DNA from: Chrysemys picta bellii
Lineage: Eukaryota > Chordata > Testudines > Emydidae
Reading direction: 5' to 3'
DNA length: 64,000 nucleotides
NCBI RefSeq assembly: GCF_011386835.1
Contig: NC_088796.1
Span: 88,457,468-88,521,467, forward strand
Part shown: in pieces, positions 25,812 through 34,780 of the stretch
Position numbering within the stretch: position 1 is the stretch's first letter
Layout of the letters: every line of letters starts with the position of its first letter
Notes under the pieces: generated by a model
The model's input: only the letters and a program-made list of their open reading frames with translations
The model's database searches: none
Told to the model about the DNA's origin: nothing
Position numbers and translations under genes: made by a program

Positions 25812-25958
25812 AGCCTCACACACAAGCCCCCCCCCAATATTATAATACTATTAATAGGGATATTAATCACGAGATTCCTTTCACAATTTATGATGGTTAT
25901 TGGCCAGCTTAACAGTCATTCACAAACACACTGTACATTCTTTCAGCACCTACTGTAC

Positions 25959-26020
25959 CTGCCAAGTTCTTCTCCAGTCTCATAGTAATCATCCAGGTTC
26001 TCCTGCCTGAAGACAGTCAT
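25959..26020 (-). CDS. DAPK1: Death-associated protein kinase 1, first coding exon (partial CDS)
   Basis: On the minus strand the ATG at 26018-26020 opens MTVFRQENLDDYYETGEELG plus two bases (AG) of the next codon, then a GT donor at 25957-25958 (GTACAGTA). I recognise the DAPK1 N-terminus, which in mammals has the same length, phase and nearly the same residues. DAPK3 starts with MSTFRQE and DAPK2 has a longer, different start, so DAPK1 fits best. The kinase is Ca2+/calmodulin-regulated, cytoskeleton-associated and acts in cell death and autophagy. These residues lead into its glycine-rich ATP loop, which starts in the next exon outside the window. The start is supported by an in-frame TGA at 26036-26038 and an A at -3. 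The next exon must lie to the left of position 1. Confidence 0.9.
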
Positions 26021-26129
26021 GATAGCTGTCACCCTTCAGAAAAACCCAGCCGACTTCAGCACTTTTTCCTTCCAGCTCATCACCACATCTCTGTAGTATC
26101 CAATGACACTTCATGCACTACTGTGCGCC
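26021..26129 (-). other. DAPK1: DAPK1 5' UTR part of the first coding exon, with acceptor
   Basis: Upstream of the ATG the minus strand reads 109 nt to a textbook acceptor. A pyrimidine tract (CTACCTCTCCCCTCTC) is followed by CAG at 26130-26132, placing the exon start at 26129. The UTR contains an in-frame stop six codons before the ATG. A second ATG at about 26115 (GCATGAAG) would give a short upstream ORF. Confidence 0.75.
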
Positions 26130-26719
26130 CTGGAGAGGGGAGAGGTAGGTGAGCGCCTGGGTTTGTAAGAGGGCGGGTGGTGCATATCACACACACAGAC
26201 TGACAGTAGCAAATCTCCCAGCTAAGGTTACACTGAAATCCCCACGGGGATTTAAGGGATTAATCACAAAGCGCGTGTGGCCCTGAATCCCTCGCTCTGC
26301 TCCGCGCAAACCAGAAGGGGCCAAGCCCCGCGCCCTCTCCCACACTCCCCCCGTGCGGAGCTGAAGAAGGAAACCTACGAACCGCGCCTCCTAAGCCCCG
26401 GCTGTGCTGCGGGCACATGGGCAGGAGCCAGGAGGAGGAATGCAGCCTCCTCGGCTCTACCCTCTGCTTTCCCCCGCTCCTTCCTCCCCTGCGCCTTCTC
26501 CCGCCGCGGCACCCAGCTGCTCCCGGGCAGGCACTTCCCCGCCGCACGGCCGCCACATTCCTCAGTGACTCCCCCTCCGTTACCCGGCCAACGAGGACGT
26601 GCTGCCAGGCGGAGCCGCCGGGGCTACCGCGCCTCCGTACCCGCCAAGCTAGCAAAGGCGAGGGGCGAACCCGCCCAGGCGGCAGGGACTCCGGGCATCC
26701 CCGCGAGCCTCCAACGCAC
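26130..26719 (-). other. DAPK1: Probable DAPK1 intron 1
   Basis: The interval lies between the acceptor above and a candidate donor TCAG|GTGCGT (exon end at 26720). At about 590 bp it is short and lies mostly inside the CpG island. The donor choice is an inference; another candidate, GGCA|GTGAGT, is at about 26912-26920. Confidence 0.4.
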
Positions 26720-27030
26720 CTGATTCCCGGGCGGGGGACGACGCCTCTTGCGTCTAGCGGCAGGAGCCTCGGCCTTTCCGCACCGCCCAGCCGGCAGAGC
26801 TGCCCGAGGGGGGAGCCCCCCTCCCAGCCCAATCGTGGTGCGGCAGGAGGAGGGGACGCGGCCGCAGAGCCCGCAGCGCCGGGAGAACCAGCCCGCCTCC
26901 CCCAGCGCCACTCACTGCCGCTGCCGGGGGCTCGCCCGCAGGAACTGGGACGCGGCGCCGACCTCCCCGCTGCCCGGCGTTCGTTGGAGCAGCGCGCAAG
27001 GGAGCAGCGCAGGGCTGGGGAGCGGGGCTC
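26720..27030 (-). other. DAPK1: Candidate non-coding DAPK1 exon 1
   Basis: DAPK1 genes have a GC-rich untranslated first exon close to the exon carrying the ATG. The minus-strand sequence upstream of the TCAG|GTGCGT donor is GC-rich and bounded by a CCAAT motif near 27041. The transcription start itself cannot be read from sequence, so the right edge is approximate. Confidence 0.35.
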
Positions 27031-27040
27031 CGCAACGCGG

Positions 27041-27045
27041 CCAAT
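27041..27045. promoter_or_regulatory. CCAAT box
   Basis: CCAAT in the context GCGGCCAATGAG, an NF-Y-like site. It acts in either orientation. Confidence 0.5.
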
Positions 27046-27114
27046 GAGAAACCACCCGCCACCCCCCTTCCGCCGCCTTCTCCTCCCCTTCTGGCCGCGG
27101 CCTGTCCCGGCTGT

Positions 27115-27124
27115 GGGGCGGGAC
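27115..27124. promoter_or_regulatory. GC box (Sp1/KLF-like)
   Basis: GGGGCGGGAC on the plus strand, about 75 bp beyond the CCAAT box on the far side from the gene. Confidence 0.5.
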
Positions 27125-28660
27125 CGCTGCTCGTTCACAGGTGCACGGCCAAGGTGCGGGAGGCGCCGGCTCTGGGGCCCTGACTCCCGGAGGGGAGCCG
27201 GGCGCTGGGGAGGCAATAGCGCGGTAGAGCAGGTTCCCTGCGGCGCAGCCGGCTGGGATGAGATACGGGTGGGACTGTGGAGCAGAAAGGACCCCCAGAG
27301 AGGACTGTGGAATCCCGGGGCGATTGAAGCGAGAGTCGGATCCCCGTGCTCGGCGGTGGCTGTTAACCCTCCCCTTTAATTCAGTGGCGGGGCTGCCCTT
27401 CGAATCAGCTTCTATGGGGCAGGTGCAGAAACCCCATAGAGAAGTTCTCCCTGTCTCCTGCCTTCTCTGGCCCACTGGAAGAGAAAACCTCTCGCAGATC
27501 CACCTGCCTTCCTCCCAACCCCAGAAACCCCCTTCCCCACTTAGTCCTCAAAGCATTTCAACCTGCGGCCGAGCCACAGGGTGTATGGGACTGCCCACTG
27601 TGGAGTGACCCTGATGGCAGGGCAAGTTGTTGACCCTCCTGAGAGCCAGGTTATGAGCAACCCTTGCATGGGCACAATGAGGGAGCAGGGACCTAAGGAG
27701 TCTTCTCCTCCTATCCTCCCCATCCCCACTCCTTTGCATGGTCCACACAATGGCTAATCAAAACAGCAGCCTATCTGCAAGGATTGCTCACCTTCTACTG
27801 TCCCTGTAAACGTTATCACCCCAAAGGAGATGGCGATGAGGCAGAGCCATGCAGGACTCTCCCCTGCACCACCCCACAGAATGGGGCTGGTACACACAAG
27901 TGCCCAATATTAGTACACATCCCCCATACACAAAAAGAGCAGCCACAGGCAAGATTACAGTTCCTGAGGCACAGTCTCTCTTTGTAAATTGTACCTGCAG
28001 TAGTGGTGTGACTCTACAGCACCCTTTCTGCAGGGCTGTTTCCAAAATACTCAGAACCAATGCATCAGTAGTAAAAATCATACAGCATCTGGCACAAAGT
28101 GGAACACACAATGTCCACCCTACGATGCCTCTACTGCATCCGCCAATTTCAAAGATGGGTAAGTATTATTTTGGCTCAGTGGTGTGGATGTCTGCTGAAA
28201 GTATGTGACCATCATGCAGTAGTAACTAGCATTTTTCCCCTGTAATATATTTAATTGGGTTTGCAGGGCCTCACATACTGTATTTGATTTTCCTCAACTG
28301 TCCCCCTATTTATACACACCATTGCCAAGTTTTCTTTTTTGGAAATTTTGGTATCTATTTTTCAGTAGTAAATTGGCATGGCATCATGCCAGGCAAGAAG
28401 TTTACCTACGGCTGAAACTTTTGAGTCAAATTCATCAGTACAAGTTGCTACCATTTCCTGCACAACCCCTGGTGTACAACCCCCAGGGAACATATGACTC
28501 TGAGTAACAAAACAGCTTATAACTTCCCTCTGAACTATCAGAACTCTCAGAAAAAGAAGTGCTCATCAAAGGTGAAGAAAAGTTCAACACAGTCATGTGC
28601 CTGTACACATACTTAATTTAGCACCTCAGGCAACCTGGCCTACTTGTACTATAAATGGGT

Positions 28661-28775
28661 GTTGAGAGTAGGAGACCTGGATTTCGACTTTACCAGTGAG
28701 TTACTGTGTGACTTTGGGCAAGTATTTAAACTCTCTGTGCCACAACTGACCTCATTGTCCAAATGGAGATAATAT
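28661..28775 (+). repeat. MIR/CORE-SINE relic
   Basis: The core block 'GTGTGACTTTGGGCAAGT' is followed by 'CTCTCTGTGCC' and 'AAATGGAGATAATA', preceded by 'GAGACCTGGATTTCGA'. This is a clear MIR core in sense orientation. Confidence 0.75.
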
Positions 28776-29570
28776 AATTGAATGGATCCCTCAGTTTCAA
28801 ATCATACAGGGCCCTTGCCAAAGAGTGGAAGGGTGTGGACTTTTCAGACAGAAAAGAGCTCAGAAATGTATGCTGAGGATTCCTAATGTATTGTAACGAA
28901 CTGTGAAGGAGCACAGTACTGCACTTAATCTCCAGCACATCATCTATGGCTTTCATCTCTCTGTAATGAATGTTCAAACTCTTGACTTCTATGTTTTGCT
29001 GCACCTCCCCTCCTCCCCCCCATCCCCCCCCCCCCCCCATGGATCCTATGGTTTAGTACATACAGTCAAACTTTTAAAAAGTTCATTGCTGTTTTAGAGA
29101 TATTCTTGATGCTTAAATTGGGGAATATCATTAGAGCCAGCAATATCTCTAGAACTGGAATGTACTTGTAAAGTACACCCAACCCACAACACTTATGAAA
29201 AAATAATTAAACATATGTTTCTGCTCCTTCTACATTTTCTTCCACAGCAGACAAATGTGGTCCTGAGCTAATAGAAAGATACATACAAAAAGTAAAAATG
29301 GTATTTTATATGAATTATTGCAAGTGTTAATGCTGAAACATTTTTTTATTATAAAATCCCATTTTTACTTGTTTGGGATGTATTTGGTAAAAAGGGACAA
29401 CATCAACTTGAAATTTAGTCAGTTAAATGACAAACATTTAAAAGTAGTTTGGGGTACTACACTTGTCACATAATACTCCTGTCAATGTGGTTTACAATCT
29501 CATTTTCTTTTTATTTTTTCTCCTTTTTTTGCTATGTGAAAAGCATACACCAAAAACAGAAACGGAATAA

Positions 29571-29636
29571 GGCCCTGATTCAGCAAAACACGAGTAATTC
29601 CTTTGATACTTATTGCTGAATCAGAGCCTTAGGATC
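29571..29636. mobile_element. Short palindromic MITE
   Basis: 'AAGGCCCTGATTCAGCAA' at the left and its inverse 'TTGCTGAATCAGAGCCTT' at the right enclose about 30 nt. It belongs to the 'tgattcagcaaagcact' palindrome group seen elsewhere in the window. Confidence 0.65.
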
Positions 29637-30493
29637 AGTGACATTGACTGTATGCAAAATGTTGTCAAATACTCAAAACAAACAAACTAAAAAAGAGAAA
29701 ACACCCTCCCCTCCCCACCATAATCTCTCAGTTATGGTAACCTTAGGTGTTTATTGTAACAATGGTAGGTAAAAGTTTTGGAGGGAGAATTGTGGTTTTT
29801 AAGTTGATTGTGTCCTGCTAAGTATTTTTAATGGAGTGCCAGATGAGAAATTATTATGGTGGTTGGAGGGATCAGCTTTGTTTACAGGTGAAAGCTTCAG
29901 AATTGCTTAAAAAAAACAGACAAGTCAGTAGGTCCAGCCAGCAACACTGATTTGACCAAAGAGCTCTGCTATTGGCCCAGTCTTGTATGGTAATATGGCA
30001 ACAAAAGTTTAATTTCTACTGCTACACAGGCCTAGAAAAGAGCAGCATAGAACAATAAATAAATTGATACAAACAATAATACCTTTATAATGGTGCCCTG
30101 GATCCCAAAGCATTTCACAAATATAAACTAGTTGTATTTAAATGAAAGGATGACTGCAACCACCACTGAAAAGTAATTACTTCTGGGGTGAAGCATGCAT
30201 CTTCTTAACAGCATGCAGATAGAAGCACTACTATAAATGTATAAGGTCCACTTCTTTTGTAACTTATACCAGTTAAACAGCACTATGGGTCTGACTGTCC
30301 ATTGCTGTGTTCCTGGTGTAGATATTTACACCTGTGAAAAGCTGGTGTGAAATGCTAACATTCTTGTCTAGTAGCGATTTAAGACCAGTTTGCTTTGTTG
30401 TAAATGAATGACTCCGCAAGATGTAGGGAATGAGAATCAGGGCCTGTGACTCTATTGATTTCAATTGAATTATTCCTGACTTACACCAACCTT

Positions 30494-30682
30494 GAGGGGG
30501 AGGGATAGCTCAGTGATTTGCGCATTGGCCTGCTAAACCCAGGGTTGTGAGTTCAATCCTTGAGGGGGCCATTTAGGGATCTTGGGCAAAAATCTGTCTG
30601 GGATTGGTCCTGCTTTGAGCAGGGGATTGGACTAGATGACCTCCTGAGGTCCCTTCCAACCCTGATAATCTATGATTCTATA
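30494..30682 (+). mobile_element. tRNA-derived SINE with CR1-type tail
   Basis: The 5' part has a pol III A box (TAGCTCAGTGATTTG) and a B box (GGTTGTGAGTTCAATCC). The 3' part 'GACTAGATGACCTCCTGAGG', then 'TCCCTTCCAACCCTGATAAT' and 'CTATGATTCTAT', is the CR1 3' end. This is the turtle tRNA-Lys-type SINE, which is mobilised in trans by CR1 machinery. The copy is full length. Confidence 0.9.
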
Positions 30683-31759
30683 AGTGGGAAGAGAGTCAAG
30701 ACATTGGCATTAGTAGAGTGAGAGAGGAAGGCTGCTTGCTTGAAATACCTGTGCATTAAGGTAAACAATAATTCCTGTGATATATACATTTTTATGGAAA
30801 TCCTGATCTTTGTATATGTTACAGGGACCTCTTGATGCCAACTGGCAGCGGGCACAGGTGCATAAGGGGACAGGGATCTCTTTAGTCTGGTATCTACATA
30901 TTGTTCGCCAATGAGTGTCATGTAAAAAGTTAAAGTCTCTATATCTTCTGGCATTGTTTGGTGACATACAAGTTCCATTATCTCTACCTCTCAAGTGATT
31001 TATAGCCATCTTCAGTAACATTTATGCACAATTTACACACACAGTTCTGCATAAAATAGGCAAATAGGCACATAAATTTTACTGTTGCAGAATAAATCTC
31101 TTCAAGCTTACCCTTCTGACTGTCTGTCATCCAATTAGAATGTCTTCCTTAATTATGATTGTAAACAATATTCATTTCTTGTTAATTAATGTAAAGATTA
31201 TTAGTTGGACTAATTTGTTCTCGTGAGTGCATTTTACTATATAAAACATTATTCAACATTTTTCATAGATTGGCATTTATGGGTAACATAAACTTAAAAA
31301 ATATTTTCCCATTATGTACAGTCCACCTTTGTTTTCTCAAGGCCTGATCTTGCTCTCATTGAAGTCAACAGAAATCATTAACTTTAATGGGAGTTTAATC
31401 AGGCTCTTCGTGCTGATTCAAAGACTTTTCATGACTGTTTAATTTATTATTTAAGAAACGAACATAGTGTTTCTCAAAAGTGCTAGAATGAAGTTATCTA
31501 TCTGTCCATGCAACATGTACAGCATTGGCAACTCTGACCTGAAGGGGCTGCTTCTAACATCCAGAAACTCATTTATCATCCACATCCATTCAAACCATAG
31601 CATTTCTGCTGAGACACAAGGAATCCAGTTGTGCTGATGGCTTTTGTGATCAGGACACCTTTCTATCAGGAACTATACTGAGTACATCACACAGGCCAGA
31701 GAAGGGGAAAATGAAGCTGCTGACAAAGAGGAGAAGATCTGTATCTTCAGAAGACAGGT
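30683..31759. other. Intergenic, unassigned
   Basis: Non-coding. A 'CTGATCTTGCTCTCATTGAAG' palindromic-type repeat remnant lies near 31345-31412. ORFs 30670-30978 and 30710-31021 (minus) match nothing known. Confidence 0.4.
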
Positions 31760-31767
31760 CTTTTATT
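31760..31767. other. Left TSD of the fold-back hAT
   Basis: CTTTTATT, repeated exactly at 33411-33418. Confidence 0.9.
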
Positions 31768-32368
31768 CAGGGCTGTCAATTAGTCGCAGTTAACTTATGC
31801 GTTTAACTCAAAAAAATTAATCGTGATTAATCACACTGTTAAACAATAGAATACCAATTGAAATGTATTAAATATTTTTGGATGTCTTTCTACAATTTCA
31901 AGTATATTGATTTCTATTACAACCACAGAATACAAAGTGTAAAGTGCTCTCTATATTATTATTTTTATTATAAATATTTGCACTGTAAAAATGATAAAAG
32001 AAATAGTATTTTTCAATTCACCTCATACAAGTGGTGTAGTGCAATCTCTTTATTGTGAAAGTGTAACTTACAAACGTGGATTTTTTTTGTTACATAACTG
32101 CACTCAAAAACAAAACAATATAAAACTTTAGAGCCTACAAGTCCACTCAGTCCTACTCCTTGTTCAGCCAATCGCTACGACAAGTTTGTTCACTTTTACG
32201 GGAGATACTGCTGCTTGCTTAATGTCACCTGAAAGTGAGAACAGACGTTCACATGGCACTTTTGTAGCTGGCATTGCAAGGTATTTATGTGCCAGATATG
32301 CTAAACATCCGTATGCCCCTTCCTGCTTCAGCCACCATTCCAGAGGATATGCTTCTATGCTGACGATG
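31768..32368. repeat. Left arm of fold-back hAT
   Basis: It is the reverse complement of the right arm. Its ORF 32186-32392 (plus) is the antisense of the transposase C-terminus and is not a protein. Confidence 0.88.
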
Positions 32369-32400
32369 CTCGTTAAAAAAATAGTGCGTTAATTACATTT

Positions 32401-33183
32401 GTGACTGAACTCCTTGGGGGAAAATTGTATGTGTCCTGTTCTGTTTTACCCACATTCTGCCATATATTTCATGTTATAGCAGTCTCGGATGATGACCCAA
32501 CACATGTTGTTCATTTTAAGAACACTTTCACAGCAGATTTTACAAAACACAAAGAAGGTACCAATGTGAGATTTCTAAAAATAACTACAGCACTCAACCC
32601 AAGGTTTAAGAATCTGAAGTGTCTTCCAAAATCTGATCAGGACGGGCTGTGGAGAATGCTTTCAGAAGTTTTAAAAGAGCAACATTCAGATGCGGAAATT
32701 ACAGAACTTGAACCACCAAAAAAAAAAAAAAAGAAAATCAATCTGCTGGTGGCATCTGACTCAGATGATGAAAATGAACACATGTCAGTCCACTTTGCTT
32801 TGGATCGTTATTGAGCAAAACCCATCATCAGCATGGATGCATGTCCTCTGGAATGGTGGTTGAAGCATGAAGGGACATATGAATCTTTAGTGCATTTGGC
32901 ACGTAAATATCTTGTGATGCCGGCTACAACTGTGCCATGTGAATGCCTGTTCTCACTTTCAGGTGACATTGTAAACAAGAAGCGGGCAGCATTATCTCCT
33001 GCAAATTGTAACCAGACTTGTTTGTCTGAGCGATTGGCTGAAGTAAGATTGAGTGGACTGGTAGGCTCTAAAGTTTTACATTGTTTTATTTTTGAATGTA
33101 GTTATATTTTTATACATAATTCTACATTTGTAAATTCAGCTTTCATGATAAAGAGATTGCACTACAGTACTTGTATTAGATGA
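32401..33183 (+). pseudogene. hAT transposase C-terminal fragment (ZBED1-like)
   Basis: Two open stretches, 32401-32814 and 32833-33183, are in the same frame and separated by one TGA at 32812-32814. The first holds TALNPRFKNLKCLPKSDQ, matching the 'ALDPRFK' motif of hAT transposases, then a lysine run from a poly-A and an acidic stretch (SDSDDENE). The second has CPLEWWLKHE and YLVMPATTVPCECLFS followed by KKRAALSP, the hAT family dimerisation region. There the usual 'SxxRxFS' appears as 'PCECLFS', so an arginine is replaced. The DNA-binding zinc finger and first catalytic residues are absent. It is not expected to be active. Confidence 0.85.
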
Positions 33184-33410
33184 ATTGAAAAATACTATTT
33201 CTTTTGTTTTTTACTGTGAAAATATTTGTAATAAAAAATAATATAAAGTGAGCACTGTATACTTTGTGTTCTGTGATGTAATTGAAATCAATATATTGGA
33301 AAATGTAGAAAACATCCAAAAATATGTAAATAAATGGTATTCTATTGTTTAAGAGCATGATTAATCATGCGATTAATCACGATTAATTTTTTTAATTGCT
33401 TAATGCCTTA
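32823..33410. repeat. Right arm of fold-back hAT
   Basis: It pairs with the left arm. Its proximal part encodes the hAT C-terminal dimerisation domain; its distal part is AT-rich non-coding DNA ending in the eroded terminal repeat. Confidence 0.88.
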
Positions 33411-33418
33411 CTTTTATT

Positions 33419-34412
33419 GTATCTGTGCTAAGTTTTTTCACTGGAGTTGGACTCATGGAAGTGATGCAGAATGAAAGTGTCAGACTGGAGAAATCCAGTT
33501 CCCAGTATTTTATTCAATAATCAACATAAAATGCTGGTTTAAAAAAAAAGCATTTGGTTGTTACACTGAGATGGCTACAAATAAGGCAAGGCAATAGAAA
33601 ATGGCTAACTTAAAAGATTTATGCAAAGTTTATAAACGTCTAAATGTATCTTTTTATTTATCTCACCTACCACCTGTCAGCCATGTCATAATTAGTTATA
33701 TTAAAGTCAGCAGCAAGATGTGACCTCTCAAGATGATGTCAATTCCTCATACATAGGAATGTGGCTCAGAGCCCTGAAGAAGCCACAGCTAGTTCAGAAT
33801 GTAGCCACTCATCTACTTACCAGTACAGGTTACTGGGTATACATCACTCCGATTTGCAGCTCTGAACAGTGGCTCCCCATTGAGGCCTGTACTCAGCAAG
33901 GTAATTAAGCATGTACCTAACTCTAAGCATGTGAATAGTCTTATTGAAGTCAATGGGACTACTCATGTGTTTAAAATTAGGCATGTCCTGAATCAGGACT
34001 TGGACACAGAGTCCAATTACAGGTTGCTGTACTGATTTTCAAAAGCCTGCATGGCATTGGCCCTAGCTACTCAAGAGTTCTTGTCTCCTATGATGACGAC
34101 CTCCCACGACAGCTTTGCTTCACTGGAAAAATGAAGCTCTAAACAAACACAGGGGAAGATTCGTATCTTCAGGAGACAGATCTTTCATTGGAGCTGGACA
34201 AAGACTATGAAACTCACTGTCAGGTGAAATGAGACCAACTACAGCAATAATTACATTCAGAACTCAATCCAAAACGCATCTCTTTGGGTAATACACCTTT
34301 CAAACACATCAGCACTTTATATATTTATTAAGAAAAATAAGCTTAAGTAGAGCAGGTCAAAATTTTTTGAAAGTACATTTTTCTGTCAAAAAAATGCAGT
34401 TTGGAGATATCC
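33419..34412. other. Intergenic with palindromic repeat
   Basis: It contains the palindromic MITE at 33885-34003 and otherwise unassigned non-coding DNA. One stretch (about 34060-34270, 'CCCCTAGCTACTCAAGAG'-like) may be an old LINE fragment, but it is not firm. Confidence 0.4.
33885..34003. mobile_element. Palindromic MITE
   Basis: 'AATTAAGCATGTACCTAA' and 'AAGCATGTGAATAGTCTTAT' on the left mirror 'AATGGGACTACTCATGTG' and 'TTAAAATTAGGCATG' on the right, around 'TGAAGTCAA'. It is the same group as 12807-12960. Confidence 0.65.
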
Positions 34413-34584
34413 TATCTCCTAGAACTCAAAGGGACCTTGAAAGGTCATTGAGTCCAACCCCCTGCCTTCACTAGCAGGACCAAGTACTGATTTTGCCCCA
34501 GATCCCTAAGTGGCCCCCTTAAGCATTGAACTCAGAACCTTGGGTTTAGCAGGGCAATGCGCAAACCACTGAGCTATCCCTCCC
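34413..34584 (-). mobile_element. tRNA-derived SINE, variant tail
   Basis: Read on the minus strand it starts 'GGGAGGGATAGCTCAGTGG' and has a B-box region 'GGTTCTGAGTTCAATGC'. Its tail differs from the SINEs at 30494 and 43897. It ends in the reverse complement of 'GGACCTTGAAAGGTCATTG' and 'CCCCTGCCTTCACTAGCAGG', which points to a different LINE partner or an older subfamily. Confidence 0.85.
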
Positions 34585-34642
34585 ACCTAATCAAAATATT
34601 GTGATGACATTTTCAATGTCAAATTTATTTTACTTTGATAAG

Positions 34643-34780
34643 CAGGGCCGGCTCTGGCTTTTTGTCCGCCCCAAGCAAAAGAAAGTGGCCATGCCGCCCT
34701 AGGATTGGGCAGAATGCCGCCTCGTTCAATCTGCCGCCCCAAGCACCAGCTTGCTCTGCTGGTGCCTGGAGCCGGCCCTG
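34643..34780. mobile_element. 138-bp hAT MITE ('CAGGGCCGGCTC' family)
   Basis: The ends CAGGGCCGGCTCTGG and TGGAGCCGGCCCTG form a near-perfect inverted pair. The exact 8-bp TSD TTGATAAG is at 34635-34642 and 34781-34788. The interior 'GCCGCCCCAAGCACCAGC' is shared with 53169-53416 and 53952-54439. It is non-coding. Confidence 0.95.

Larger units (their letters stand above)
26230..27420. promoter_or_regulatory. CpG island, likely DAPK1 promoter
   Basis: About 1.2 kb with dense CpG and high GC in otherwise AT-rich DNA. It contains CCAAT (27041-27045), a GC box GGGGCGGGAC (27115-27124) and several CCGCC/CCCCTCC elements. It lies directly upstream of the DAPK1 first coding exon on the minus strand. 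The large overlapping ORFs here (26260-27216 minus, 26417-27379 plus) are stop-poor because of GC content and should not be read as genes. Divergent transcription to the right is possible but unproven. Confidence 0.85.
27421..30493. other. Upstream intergenic region
   Basis: Past the CpG island the sequence returns to AT-rich, non-coding character. It holds a MIR relic (28661-28775), a C-rich run (about 29003-29038), a short palindromic MITE (29571-29636) and a 'GATCCCAAAGCATTTCACAA' MIR-family fragment near 30110. ORFs up to 119 codons are unremarkable. Confidence 0.5.
31768..33410 (+). mobile_element. Fold-back hAT element, 1643 bp
   Basis: The left end is CAGGGCTGTCAATTAGTCGC. The right end is an eroded inverse (TTAATTGCTTAATGCCTTA). 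The flanks are an exact 8-bp TSD. The two arms, 31768-32368 and 32823-33410, are reverse complements of each other over about 590 bp with substitutions and small indels. They enclose a unique 454-bp centre. The plus strand of the centre and right arm carries the end of a hAT transposase; the left arm carries the same C-terminal coding sequence inverted. The element is therefore an inverted duplication of the 3' end of an autonomous hAT. Confidence 0.88.

Noticed and set aside
1..25958. Search for further DAPK1 exons (glycine-rich loop, catalytic lysine)
   Set aside because: No minus-strand stretch resembling the next kinase exon between AG and GT sites was found; the following intron is known to be very long in DAPK1.
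26260..27379. Long ORFs on both strands (up to 320 codons) in the CpG island
   Set aside because: Stops are rare in GC-rich DNA, frames on both strands are open together, composition is Pro/Arg/Ala low-complexity, and the place is explained by a promoter.
30494..30570. Possible functional tRNA gene
   Set aside because: A and B boxes are present but the cloverleaf is not maintained and the CR1 tail follows; it is a SINE.
32186..32392. Small ORF that looks like a separate gene
   Set aside because: It is the antisense of the transposase C-terminus, created by the inverted left arm of the fold-back hAT.
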